Below, piece after piece: positions 1 through 8,407 of a DNA stretch of 64,000 bases. The stretch comes from Halanaerobiaceae bacterium. GTDB taxonomy: Bacteria; Bacillota; Halanaerobiia; Halanaerobiales; Halarsenatibacteraceae. Both the position numbers and the translations under genes were made by a program. Position 1 is the first letter of the stretch. Each line of letters opens with the position of its first letter. The notes beneath the pieces are model-generated. The model searched no databases. It saw nothing but the letters and a program-made list of their open reading frames with translations, and was not told the DNA's origin. The stretch lies in the NCBI GenBank assembly GCA_003553225.1, contig PWDW01000059.1:1-64000 (forward strand), read 5' to 3'.

Positions 1-636
1 ATCAGTACTCTAAAAAAAGAAAAAGAAAGAATTTCTTCACCACAGGATATCACTGAGGCTCATCAAGAAATCAATGCCGCCCGAACAGAATTAAGAGATC
101 TGGCTGAAAGATTTGCTGTAAATAAAAGTGTGTCCTTTATTTTAAAAAAAGCTCAGGACCGTCTTTTGGACCGGGCTCGAAAAGAACTGCTTGCTCCGGC
201 AGGAGAAATCATGGAAGAGATAACCGGTGGGCAGTATGAAATGGTTGAGCCGGCAGAGAAACTGGGGGACCCGGATTTTCAGGTAATAAGAGATGATGGA
301 AAAAAAATTAACAGTACCTGGCATTTAAGCAGAGGGACCCGGGAACAGCTTTTTCTGGCCGTACGGATCAGCAGGATAAAAGATATAGAACCCGGCCTTC
401 CGGTAATACTTGATGATTCTCTGGTTAATTTTGACCACCGACATCTCAGGCAAACGGCTCATATTTTATCCCGGTTAAAAGAGACCCACCAGCTGTTTGT
501 TTTAACCTGTCATCCTCATCTTGTTGAACACATAAGGAGCAGTGATCCGGATGCCAGCTGCTGGCAGCTAGAACAGGGTAATTTTACACCAGTCTCTGGT
601 TCGGATCTGATAAATTATCTGCAGAATCAGGATTAA
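1..636 (+). CDS. SbcC/YhaN-like AAA ATPase, C-terminal part (5' end outside window)
   Basis: The frame is open from base 1 and ends at the TAA at 634-636, so only the last 211 residues are seen. They begin in charged, coiled-coil-like sequence (KKEKERISS, ARTELRDLAERF) and run into the second half of an ABC-type ATPase head: a signature-like LSRGTREQ followed by hydrophobic LPVILDDSLVNFD, which reads as Walker B plus D-loop, and then a switch His in FVLTCHP. This order is typical of Rad50/SbcC/YhaN-type DNA repair ATPases, whose nucleotide head is split by a long coiled coil. The Walker A half and any nuclease partner lie upstream and cannot be checked. The choice between SbcC and YhaN is uncertain. 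A hairpin terminator follows at 648-681. Confidence 0.75.
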   Translation: MSTLKKEKERISSPQDITEAHQEINAARTELRDLAERFAVNKSVSFILKKAQDRLLDRARKELLAPAGEIMEEITGGQYEMVEPAEKLGDPDFQVIRDDGKKINSTWHLSRGTREQLFLAVRISRIKDIEPGLPVILDDSLVNFDHRHLRQTAHILSRLKETHQLFVLTCHPHLVEHIRSSDPDASCWQLEQGNFTPVSGSDLINYLQNQD

Positions 637-647
637 GGTTTAGGAGC

Positions 648-681
648 AATAATGTGAAAGTTCACATTATTATCTCTTTTT
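648..681 (+). terminator. Rho-independent terminator after the ATPase gene
   Basis: AATAATGTG (648-656) pairs with CACATTATT (663-671) around a 6-nt loop. A pyrimidine run, ATCTCTTTTT, follows. The structure lies 12 bases after the stop codon of the upstream gene. Confidence 0.75.
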
Positions 682-708
682 GGATTTATGATTTAAGGAT
701 GATATAAT
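680..708 (+). promoter_or_regulatory. Sigma-70-type promoter for the radical SAM cluster
   Basis: TTGGAT (680-685) and TATAAT (703-708) are separated by 17 bases. The site sits directly after the terminator of the previous gene and about 90 bases before the TTG start at 796. Confidence 0.6.
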
Positions 709-795
709 TATTATACAGAAATATGCTCCAGAAAAGAATTTGCCCTAAAATACGGCTGGTAAATTTATATGTATTTTTAAGAGGGAGGTGGTTTT

Positions 796-1965
796 TTGAA
801 GCTGATCAGGAAAAAATGGATTATCATTTTATGTCTGGTGGGGGTGTCAGCTGTGGTTATATTCTATCATCTGGAGGGCAGTAGATCTCGACCACAAGAA
901 CTGGATAATATGCTAAGTGGTGCTACTCCTGCAGCAGAAGGAGATGTAGAATTGGTGGAGGCCATGTTTTATGAATCTTTATCCGATAATAGTGTTCAGT
1001 GCAGCTTGTGTTTTAGGAACTGTGTTATTCCGGAAGGAGAACGTGGTTTTTGTCGCAACCGGGAAAATAAAGAAGGTAAGCTCTATACCCTGGTTTATGG
1101 GCAGGCCTCTGCAGTACATTTGGACCCGGTAGAAAAGGAGCCGATACATCATTTTTTACCCGGTGAGTCTATGCTGTGCATAGGGACCGCGAGCTGTAAT
1201 TTCCGCTGTAAATTTTGTCACAACTGGCATATGTCCCAGCGGAGTATTGAGGAACTGAATATAAGAGAATATATGCCTCCCAAAAAAGTTGTGTCCCGGG
1301 CCCAAAACCATGGTTTACCTGCTATTTCCTTTACCTACAATGAACCAACTGTTTTTTATGAATATATGTATGATACGGCCCGGGAAGCTCAAAAGGAAGG
1401 GCTTAAGGTTATTTTTCACACAAATGGTTCCCTGAATCCTGAACCACTTAGAAAACTGCTTCCCTATATTGATGGTGTTACCGTTGATTTAAAGGGTTTT
1501 GAAGATAGTTATTATCGGGAGATGACCCAGGGAGAACTCGATACGGTGCTGGAAACTTTACAGATTATTGAGGAAAAAGACGTATGGCTGGAAATTGTAA
1601 ATCTGGTATTACCAGGTTTAAATGATGATCCGGAAACTGTGCGGGATATGAGCCGCTGGATTATTGACAATCTGGACAGCAAAACTCCCGTTCATTTCAG
1701 CAGGTTTTTCCCTTCCTATAAAATGCAGGATCTGTCACCTACACCGGTAGGCACCATTGAACAGCTGGCTCAAATTGCTAAAAATGAAGGCCTGAAATTT
1801 GTTTCAATTGGAAATGTACCCGGACACAGGCTTAATTCTACGTTTTGTGATAACTGTGGATCCCGAATTATAAATCGACACCATTTTACGGTCCGAAATT
1901 TAAAAATAGATGATGAGGGTAAATGTATGGACTGTGGACACGAGATACCGGGTGTTTGGCGTTGA
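796..1965 (+). CDS. Membrane-anchored AmmeMemoRadiSam-type radical SAM enzyme (PflA-like)
   Basis: The 389-residue protein starts at a TTG preceded by GGGAGGTGG. Residues 1-28 (basic RKK, then hydrophobic WIIILCLVGVSAVVIFY) look like a signal anchor, unusual for this otherwise cytosolic family. An N-terminal Cys-rich part has CSLCFRNC and GFCRNR. The radical SAM CX3CX2C motif is CNFRCKFC near residues 134-141. A C-terminal zinc-ribbon-like pair follows (CDNCG, CMDCG) and the end is EIPGVW, as in the family found with AMMECR1 and Memo genes. Neither partner is in view. The stop overlaps the TTG start of the next gene, implying translational coupling with the spermidine-synthase-like membrane protein. 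The family belongs to the pyruvate-formate-lyase-activating group, but the substrate is unknown. Family confidence is good; function is open. Confidence 0.85.
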   Translation: MKLIRKKWIIILCLVGVSAVVIFYHLEGSRSRPQELDNMLSGATPAAEGDVELVEAMFYESLSDNSVQCSLCFRNCVIPEGERGFCRNRENKEGKLYTLVYGQASAVHLDPVEKEPIHHFLPGESMLCIGTASCNFRCKFCHNWHMSQRSIEELNIREYMPPKKVVSRAQNHGLPAISFTYNEPTVFYEYMYDTAREAQKEGLKVIFHTNGSLNPEPLRKLLPYIDGVTVDLKGFEDSYYREMTQGELDTVLETLQIIEEKDVWLEIVNLVLPGLNDDPETVRDMSRWIIDNLDSKTPVHFSRFFPSYKMQDLSPTPVGTIEQLAQIAKNEGLKFVSIGNVPGHRLNSTFCDNCGSRIINRHHFTVRNLKIDDEGKCMDCGHEIPGVWR

Positions 1966-4277
1966 AAAAAAAGCAGGAAGTAAAGAATAAAGATTTTCAG
2001 AACAGGAGTTCTTATCACCGGGTTATAAAAAGTGTTATTTTCATTACCGGACTGGGAGGCATAGTTGGTCAGCTTATTCTGATAAGAGAGCTGATGATTA
2101 CTTTTTATGGTAATGAGCTAACCTGGGGTCTGGTTCTGGCCAGCTGGCTTGTATTTGAGGCAGCTGGATCTTTTACTGTTTCACATGTTAAATATTTTAA
2201 AAATAGCTCTTTATATATTATTTTTATAATTCTTTATGCACTATTTTTACCCCTGGCCCTTTATTTTAGCAGAAGTATTGATGTTTATCTTTTTCATATC
2301 CTTCCCGGAGAGACGGCTGGTCTGTTCCAGCTGTTTATATCCTCTCTGATCCTGGTTGGTCCGGTCAGCTTTGTCCACGGTTCCCTGTTTCCCCTGGCTG
2401 CAGAAGCTTTATCAGAAGTAAAAACTGAAAGTCTATCTTTCGGGATTGGCCCTGCTTATATCTGGGAGACTGCAGGGACCCTGACCGGGGGAGTTATGTT
2501 TACCCTGGTTCTGGCCCGGTTTTTTCATTCCTTTCAAATAGGAATGGGTATAATTCTGCTGCATTTAATTGGTGGTTTGATACTGCTGGGGATATATTAT
2601 CCGGATTACAAAAAACTGAAATTAATTTTTTTATCAATTTTTTGTATATTGTTTGTTTCCGGAATTTTTCTAACTAACATTATTCAGGACAAAACTCTGG
2701 AGCGTCAGTTTTCAGGTCAGAATGTAGTTTTTTATGAGAACACCGCCTATGGCAATATCGTGGTCACCCGGGAGCGGGAAGAACACACATTTTATTATGA
2801 TGGCCGCCCCCTGTTTACTGATCCGGCTTATGATCTGGGCGGAGTGGCTGATTTTGTACATCTCAGTCTGACCGCCCATCAAAAACCAAAAAATATTTTA
2901 GTTCTGGGAGGAGGTATAGGGGGTATTATTAATGAGGTGGTGGGTCATCAGCCAGAAAGTATAACATATGTGGAGCTTGATGGCAGATTACCTGAAATAA
3001 CTCAAAAATTACCTCTGAGTCTGGTGCCCCGGGAACTTGCTTTACCCCAGGTAAATGTTATACAGGCAGATGCTCGTTTTTATTTACGGCAGACAGAAAA
3101 AAAATATGATCTGGTAATTATTGGTTTTCTTGAACCGGAAACACTTCAGACCAACAGACTTTTTACCCGTGAATTTTTTTCACTGGCCGCAGACAGATTA
3201 AAGGAACAGGGATTAATGGCCTTCAGCCTGCCCGGTTCCCTGACCTATCTGGGGACAGAACTGGCTTCCTACAGCAGAACCATGCAGCTGACAGCTGAAG
3301 ATGTTTTTCAGCAGGTGAGTGTGATCCCGGGCGAGAGAAGTATATATCTGGCCTCAAATTCTTCTTTTGAGTTAAATCCACAGCTTTTGTGGAACCGAAT
3401 GGAAAACAGAGGACTGCAGGACAATTTTATGTCACCAGGATATCTGGAATACAGGTTAAGTCAGGAAAGACAGGAATGGTTTTTGGGGGAACTGCAGGAA
3501 GGGAGAGGAGAAATTAACAGTGATCTGAGGCCGGTAGGCTTTTTCCAGGCCCTTAATTACTGGGGACGGACCTTTGCTCCCCGGCTCCAGGAATACCTGT
3601 TCCGGTTACAGCAGTATTCTGAGGTAGAGTTTTTAGGTGGGCTGATAGTTTTATGTGTTCTGGTTATTATTTTAATCAGGTTGTTTTTCTTCAAAAAAAG
3701 CAGGGTGCTGATATATGCTGTAGGTACAACCGGTATGTGTGCCCTGGCATTTGATTTACTAATATTGTTTGTTTTTCAAACTCTGTTTGGTTTTATCTAC
3801 CAGATGATGGGACTGCTGCTGGCGGCTTATATGGGGGGGATGGCCGGTGGAGCTGCTCTGGAGCCATATTTTTCAAACAGGGTAAGTTCACCTGATAAAT
3901 TGTTTAAAAGTCTGGAAGCAGTTATAATTCTGCTGCTGGGTTTATTTTTTGGGCTGGTACTGATTATGCAGCAGCTGGCGGGAACCGGACAGACAGCTGT
4001 TTTAATTATGTCCTTTACGATTTTTGCTGTATTGAGTGGAGGTGTAACCGGAATGGAATTTCCGGCAGCCGCCCGGATCAGAGAGTCAACCGGCAGAAAG
4101 GAAGAGAGTACTAAAATTAGAGCAGGACTGCTTTATGGAGCAGATCTGCTGGGGGGCTGGCTGGCGGGAATATTAATTTCACTGCTGATGTTTCCCCTGC
4201 TGGGATTAAAGATGACCCTGCTCTTTTTGGCTTCTCTAAAAGTAATAAGTCTTCTTTTCCTGTTTATGGGAGAATAA
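1962..4277 (+). CDS. Membrane protein with a central spermidine-synthase-like domain
   Basis: About 771 residues from a TTG at 1962 that overlaps the previous stop (TTGA). An in-frame ATG at 1923 would add 13 residues but lies inside the upstream gene without a clear ribosome site. The N-terminal third has about seven hydrophobic helices (for example VIFITGLGGIVGQLILI). The middle, roughly residues 260-520, resembles polyamine aminopropyltransferase: FYYDGRPLF, the nucleotide-binding loop ILVLGGGIGGI, the acidic VELD and the DLVIIGF strand. The C-terminal part is again membrane helices (VEFLGGLIVLCVLVIILI and onward). Such fused transporter-like/spermidine-synthase-like proteins are common, but few are proven to make polyamines. 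Coupling to a radical SAM enzyme suggests SAM-dependent chemistry at the membrane. Substrate unknown. Confidence 0.8.
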   Translation: MKKKQEVKNKDFQNRSSYHRVIKSVIFITGLGGIVGQLILIRELMITFYGNELTWGLVLASWLVFEAAGSFTVSHVKYFKNSSLYIIFIILYALFLPLALYFSRSIDVYLFHILPGETAGLFQLFISSLILVGPVSFVHGSLFPLAAEALSEVKTESLSFGIGPAYIWETAGTLTGGVMFTLVLARFFHSFQIGMGIILLHLIGGLILLGIYYPDYKKLKLIFLSIFCILFVSGIFLTNIIQDKTLERQFSGQNVVFYENTAYGNIVVTREREEHTFYYDGRPLFTDPAYDLGGVADFVHLSLTAHQKPKNILVLGGGIGGIINEVVGHQPESITYVELDGRLPEITQKLPLSLVPRELALPQVNVIQADARFYLRQTEKKYDLVIIGFLEPETLQTNRLFTREFFSLAADRLKEQGLMAFSLPGSLTYLGTELASYSRTMQLTAEDVFQQVSVIPGERSIYLASNSSFELNPQLLWNRMENRGLQDNFMSPGYLEYRLSQERQEWFLGELQEGRGEINSDLRPVGFFQALNYWGRTFAPRLQEYLFRLQQYSEVEFLGGLIVLCVLVIILIRLFFFKKSRVLIYAVGTTGMCALAFDLLILFVFQTLFGFIYQMMGLLLAAYMGGMAGGAALEPYFSNRVSSPDKLFKSLEAVIILLLGLFFGLVLIMQQLAGTGQTAVLIMSFTIFAVLSGGVTGMEFPAAARIRESTGRKEESTKIRAGLLYGADLLGGWLAGILISLLMFPLLGLKMTLLFLASLKVISLLFLFMGE

Positions 4278-4415
4278 TTGTGTTTTTATCTTTTTATATG
4301 GAAGTGAGCAGGGATAACCCCGGGCCCCAGTTTAACATTTTTTGTACCCGGGCTAAAATGGTGAACAGGAGTGTAAAAGCAAAATAGCTGCCGGATTAAA
4401 AGGAGGACAAAAAAA

Positions 4416-5069
4416 GTGCCGGAGACAGGATATTTAAACATCTGGGGCTGGTTTATTCTCGGTCTTTCTATGGGAGTGGGCCCCTGTGTGGCCCATCATT
4501 TTTTTCTTGTTTTACCCTATATATCGCTAAACAAAAAAAACACCCGGGAAGGATGGCAGGTGGTAGTATATTTTTCTGTGGGCCGGATAATTTCTTTAAC
4601 CCTGCTGGGCTTTCTGTCCGGGCTGGTAGGAGGGGCTCTATATGCAAATTTTATGGACTCCGGGGTTAGAGACTGGTTTATAATCTTTTTGGGCTTATTT
4701 TTAGTTCTGATGGCAGCTGCAGTAATGTTTTTTGAGGAAAGTTTCTTCTGCAAAAAAATAAAATTTTTGTTTGATAAGATTCCCGGGGATATGATGCTGG
4801 CTACCGGGTTTTTGACTCCCCTGCTGCCGTGTCCGGTGATTCTGGGTTTTTTAGCCTATACTGCAGCAGGAGGACAGTATATTCAGGGGGCCCTGAGTGG
4901 TCTGGGCTTTGGTCTGGGAACTGCAGTGTCCCCAATTCTGATTGCCGGCCCCCTGCTGGGCTTTTTCAAGAAAAAAATCTCCGGTAAAATTCGCTCCGTA
5001 TTGATTAATCTGGGAGGGCTTATTTTGTTTGGCTATGGACTGCACCTAATTTTAAGTGTACTGTTGTAA
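4416..5069 (+). CDS. CcdA/DsbD-like (TauE/SafE-related) six-helix membrane protein
   Basis: The 217-residue protein starts at GTG 4416, ten bases after AGGAGG. About six membrane helices are visible. Conserved GPC (in VGPCVAHH) opens the first helix pair and PCP (in LLPCPVIL) the second, the arrangement of the CcdA/DsbD thiol-electron carrier fold in which two helix Cys shuttle reducing equivalents across the membrane. A glycine-rich GALSGLGFGLGTA stretch follows. The gene lies 138 bases after the spermidine-synthase-like gene on the same strand with no convincing terminator between, so it is probably in the same operon. It could supply electrons to an exported partner. A sulfite-exporter-like transporter is the alternative. 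Confidence 0.65.
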   Translation: MPETGYLNIWGWFILGLSMGVGPCVAHHFFLVLPYISLNKKNTREGWQVVVYFSVGRIISLTLLGFLSGLVGGALYANFMDSGVRDWFIIFLGLFLVLMAAAVMFFEESFFCKKIKFLFDKIPGDMMLATGFLTPLLPCPVILGFLAYTAAGGQYIQGALSGLGFGLGTAVSPILIAGPLLGFFKKKISGKIRSVLINLGGLILFGYGLHLILSVLL

Positions 5070-5157
5070 ATGTTGTCAACTCTGCTGCTGTGGCCTCCGA
5101 AGATGAATTTTATCTGGATTCATATTAAAAAAGTATCTGTATTGAAATTATAACTTT

Positions 5158-5619
5158 TTAAAAATGATAGGACAGGGTCACCAGAACCAGAGGTATAAAA
5201 TTGGATTTTATATTAAACAGACCCACAAAATCTCCGGCACTAATTCCCACCAGGCCCCCTGCACTCCAGAAAGAGCCGTCATCACGAAGTCTAAAACTAT
5301 ATTCACCACCCATTTTTAAATAGGGTGAGATAAGAGATACGGTGCCCCAGCCCCAGTAGGGATTAAATGATCTGTGCTGCAGGGGTTCAAAATAGCGTTT
5401 TTCACTGTAGCCCAGAAAAAGATTTACTCCTCTGTAACCTGTAATATGGCCCATTTCATCTTCAATAACCCATCCGATGCTCGGCATATTGAGTCCTGCG
5501 GTCATTTTTTCACCACCTGCTTCCAGGACAGTACCCGCCTGCAGGGAGCTGCCGGCAGACACCAGCAGAACCGCAACTAGCATAAAAATCACACAGAAAT
5601 TTTGATATTTAAAAGTCAT
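5158..5619 (-). CDS. Exported small beta-barrel-like protein, putative outer-membrane protein
   Basis: 153 residues from the ATG at 5619, chosen because GGGAGG lies just upstream. A longer frame from 5661 lacks such a site. Residues 1-28 form a Sec signal (TFKYQNFCVIFMLVAVLLVSAG) with likely cleavage after LQA. The mature part is rich in glycine and aromatics in alternating patterns (YRGVNLFLGYSEKRYF, WGWGTVSLI, GGEYSFRL) and ends LVTLSYHF. A final amphipathic strand closed by a C-terminal Phe is the classic signal for outer-membrane barrels. No named family is recognised. If correct, the cell has an outer membrane. It is followed at close range by the dehydratase gene on the same strand. Confidence 0.6.
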   Translation of the reverse strand: MTFKYQNFCVIFMLVAVLLVSAGSSLQAGTVLEAGGEKMTAGLNMPSIGWVIEDEMGHITGYRGVNLFLGYSEKRYFEPLQHRSFNPYWGWGTVSLISPYLKMGGEYSFRLRDDGSFWSAGGLVGISAGDFVGLFNIKSNFIPLVLVTLSYHF

Positions 5620-5665
5620 TTTTTTTCCTCCCTCTTTTAGATATTGAGATATATTGATCAAAAAA

Positions 5666-7393
5666 TTATTTCTCCAGATCCAGATAGGCCCCCTTCATCG
5701 GGGCTGCAGCTAATTTTTGAAACAGTCCCAGACTTCCGGTGTTTTCAATTTGGGGCAGAGGGCCCAGGTTGTTTTTCCTCTGCTGCAGCCTGCTGGTAAT
5801 GGATTCTTTCTTGAGTGATTGTCCATTGACACCGACAATATTTAGAGAACGGTCGGGAATATTAATTTCAATGAGATCATTATCCTTAACCAGAGCAATA
5901 GGTCCTCCGGCTGCTGCTTCAGGAGAAACATGTCCTACTGCCGGCCCCCGGGTGGCACCGGAGAAACGCCCATCGGTTACTAGAGCTGTGCTGGAGGCCA
6001 GTTCCGGATCAGAGGCCAGGGCCTCAGTGGTATAATACATTTCGGGCATTCCCGAACCACGGGGGCCTTCTCCGCGAATGATTATTACTTCACCGGGGTG
6101 GATATTTTTATTTAGTACAGCATCCAGAGCATCTTCTTCACAGGAGAAAACACGCGCTGATCCTGTAAAATGGAGCATCTCCCGGGGTAGAGCAGAGTGT
6201 TTGACCACAGCTCCTTCAGGTGCCAGATTACCTTTAAGGATGGCCACCGCCCCCCTTGAATTTAAAGGCTGTTCCGGGGAATGGATGACTTTCTCTGCCG
6301 GGGGTATGTTCTGGGGTTTATTTTTGATTCCTTCTTTATAGTAGGAAAAGTGTGATAATGTGTCTAGATTTTCTCCCAGGGTTCTGCCGGTAATGGTCAG
6401 GGTATCAAGGTGGAGATGTTTTTTTATATGCTCCATAACGGCCGGAACTCCTCCACTGTACCAGAAATACTGGGTGGGATATTCACCACTGGGAATCGTA
6501 TTGACCAGAAAGGGAACTCTGCTGTGTATTCTGTCAAATAGATCGGGCTCTAATTTTATTCCAAATTCCCGGGCCACAGCCGGAAGATGAAGCAGGGCAT
6601 TGGTAGAGCCTCCGATGGCTGCATGGACGGTGACCGCATTTTCCAGAGCTTTTTTGGTTATAATATCGGCAGCTGTAATGTTTTCTGCAATCATTTCCGG
6701 TATTTGGGCTGAGGCCTGAGCGGTCATTTTTTCAAGATAGCTGCTGTCAGCCGGTATAAGAGCTGCTCCCGGCAGGGTGAGCCCCAGGGCTTCGGCCATA
6801 ATCTGCATTGTGGAAGCAGTACCCATAAATTGACAGGCTCCACAGGAGGGACAGGCCTGGTTCTGACTTCGAATATAATCTTCTTCAGGGATCTCTCCCC
6901 GGCGAAAACGGGCATAATTACTGGCAGTTTGGTCAACAGTTGTTCCCTCAGCCCCGGGAGCCATTGAACCACCGGGGATAAATATGGTGGGCATTTTAAG
7001 CCGCCCGGCTGCCATCAGGTGAGCGGGGACTGACTTATCACAGGAAGAGATCAGGATCAGTCCATCATGAGGAGCTGCTCTGCCCTGAATTTCAACCATA
7101 GCGGCAATCATCTCCCGGGAGACCAGTGAATAATTCATCCCATCATGTCCCTGAGCAACTCCATCACACATATCACTGACAACAAAAGAGGCCCCTTTTG
7201 TATTGTTTTCCGATAGTGTTTTAAGTGCTGTGTCAACCAGACTGTCCAGATGAAAACTCCCCGGGTGACCATAACCATATGTACTGCTGACCATTATCTG
7301 AGGCAGTTCTAATTCATTTTTACTCCAGTCCATACCCAGTTTTAGGGCATCCATTTCCGGGGCTATTTTTCTAATCTGCTGACTGTATAACAT
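5666..7393 (-). CDS. IlvD/Edd-family Fe-S dehydratase, sugar-acid-like subgroup
   Basis: 575 residues with ATG after AAGGAG. IlvD/Edd enzymes dehydrate dihydroxy acids or sugar acids to 2-keto acids with an Fe-S cluster. Candidate ligands are Cys76 (MCDGVAQGHDGM), Cys118 (SSCDKS) and the group CPSCGACQ at 181-188. Other family blocks are VTVHAAIGGSTN, LAPEGAVVK, GPRGSGMPEM and TDGRFSGATRG. The N-terminus (LGMDWSKNELELPQIM), the VTVHAAIGGSTN and GGVPAVMEH blocks and the spacing look closer to what I remember of E. coli YjhG/YagF xylonate dehydratase than to biosynthetic IlvD, which usually opens with an RAPHRSL-type block. I infer a sugar-acid or related substrate. No other ilv gene is nearby. 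RNase Z lies just upstream on the same strand. Confidence 0.8.
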   Translation of the reverse strand: MLYSQQIRKIAPEMDALKLGMDWSKNELELPQIMVSSTYGYGHPGSFHLDSLVDTALKTLSENNTKGASFVVSDMCDGVAQGHDGMNYSLVSREMIAAMVEIQGRAAPHDGLILISSCDKSVPAHLMAAGRLKMPTIFIPGGSMAPGAEGTTVDQTASNYARFRRGEIPEEDYIRSQNQACPSCGACQFMGTASTMQIMAEALGLTLPGAALIPADSSYLEKMTAQASAQIPEMIAENITAADIITKKALENAVTVHAAIGGSTNALLHLPAVAREFGIKLEPDLFDRIHSRVPFLVNTIPSGEYPTQYFWYSGGVPAVMEHIKKHLHLDTLTITGRTLGENLDTLSHFSYYKEGIKNKPQNIPPAEKVIHSPEQPLNSRGAVAILKGNLAPEGAVVKHSALPREMLHFTGSARVFSCEEDALDAVLNKNIHPGEVIIIRGEGPRGSGMPEMYYTTEALASDPELASSTALVTDGRFSGATRGPAVGHVSPEAAAGGPIALVKDNDLIEINIPDRSLNIVGVNGQSLKKESITSRLQQRKNNLGPLPQIENTGSLGLFQKLAAAPMKGAYLDLEK

Positions 7394-7441
7394 TTTATCG
7401 TCTCCTTGTAAATTTTATTTGATCAGCAGCCATAATGGATC

Positions 7442-8362
7442 TCAGGTGCTGCCGGGAAGCGAAATTTCCTGTATATCCCGGGCTGCCGAAATAGTAAGAC
7501 CATCATATTTGTGGGCCAGAGTTTGTTCCATATTTTCGATATCCTGCTGATCATAGCGGCGTGAATAATGGGTTAAGATAAGTTTTTGCACCCCGGCCTT
7601 AAATGCGGTCAGGGCTGCTTCTTCAGCTGATGAATGCTGCTCACTGCTTTCCTTTAAAAAAGTGGCTTCGTGGATTAACAGGTGGGCTCCGGCTGCTATT
7701 TTTTCCACGGCCGGACAGGGAGCTGTGTCTCCGGAATAGACTATTTTTCTTCCGGGAGTTAAATGGGCGATATCGGAAATATTAATTTCTTTACCCTGAT
7801 AGTGGATACTTTCCTTTTGTTTTAATTTTTTCAGGAGAGGCCCGGCTTCAAGTCCCTGCCTGTGGGCCAGGCTAAGCTCAATGTTCCAGCGATTCTTCTC
7901 CTGTAGAGCATAGGCAGCTGCCGGTATTGAGTGTTTGACCGGTATGGCCGACACTATAAAATTCTCCTGCTGGAGAATTGTGCTTTCCTGGCTGTTTAAG
8001 TGGTCTATATTCTGGACTTCAATGTTAAAAGGAGTTTCTTTCCAAAAAATAGGCTGGAGCAGAGAAACATAATGGTGGGCTTCGGGCCCATATATAAAAA
8101 GTGGGCGGGATCGCTGTTCCAGTTTTAGGGTTTGAAGCAGACCGGGCAGACCGGCAAAATGGTCTGTATGCCAGTGAGTAATAAAGATATGGTCAATTTT
8201 AGTGGGAGTTAGTCCCGCCCTGCGTATCTGCTGCTGGGTACCTTCACCACAGTCCCAGAGAAGGACCTGCCCTCCGTGCCTGATCCAGATGGCCGCATGA
8301 TTTCTTTCGGCTGTTGGGATACTGCTGCCCGAACCGAGAATAATCACCTGAAGTGGTTCCAT
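7442..8362 (-). CDS. rnz: Ribonuclease Z (tRNA 3' processing endonuclease)
   Basis: 306 residues from the ATG at 8362, which has GAGGAG six bases before it. An in-frame ATG at 8377 has no such site. The protein is a metallo-beta-lactamase-fold nuclease that trims tRNA 3' ends. It shows the LGSGSS opening, WDCGEGTQQQIRRA, the zinc motif HWHTDH at residues 63-68, PVKHSIPA, the YSGDT Asp ligand and HEATF. The exosite arm is present between FIYGPEAH and the second half. Length is normal for bacterial RNase Z. All three tRNA genes in this window encode CCA, a setting in which RNase Z use differs among bacteria. Confidence 0.9.
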   Translation of the reverse strand: MEPLQVIILGSGSSIPTAERNHAAIWIRHGGQVLLWDCGEGTQQQIRRAGLTPTKIDHIFITHWHTDHFAGLPGLLQTLKLEQRSRPLFIYGPEAHHYVSLLQPIFWKETPFNIEVQNIDHLNSQESTILQQENFIVSAIPVKHSIPAAAYALQEKNRWNIELSLAHRQGLEAGPLLKKLKQKESIHYQGKEINISDIAHLTPGRKIVYSGDTAPCPAVEKIAAGAHLLIHEATFLKESSEQHSSAEEAALTAFKAGVQKLILTHYSRRYDQQDIENMEQTLAHKYDGLTISAARDIQEISLPGST

Positions 8363-8407
8363 TTTTGGACTCCTCATCTTTATAAATTTTTATAAATTGA
8401 TTTTGTA

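Noticed and set aside
4278-4415. CCCGGGCCCC and CCCGGGC elements as a terminator before the CcdA-like gene
   Set aside because: The arms are short and off-register and no T-run follows; read-through into the next gene is more likely.
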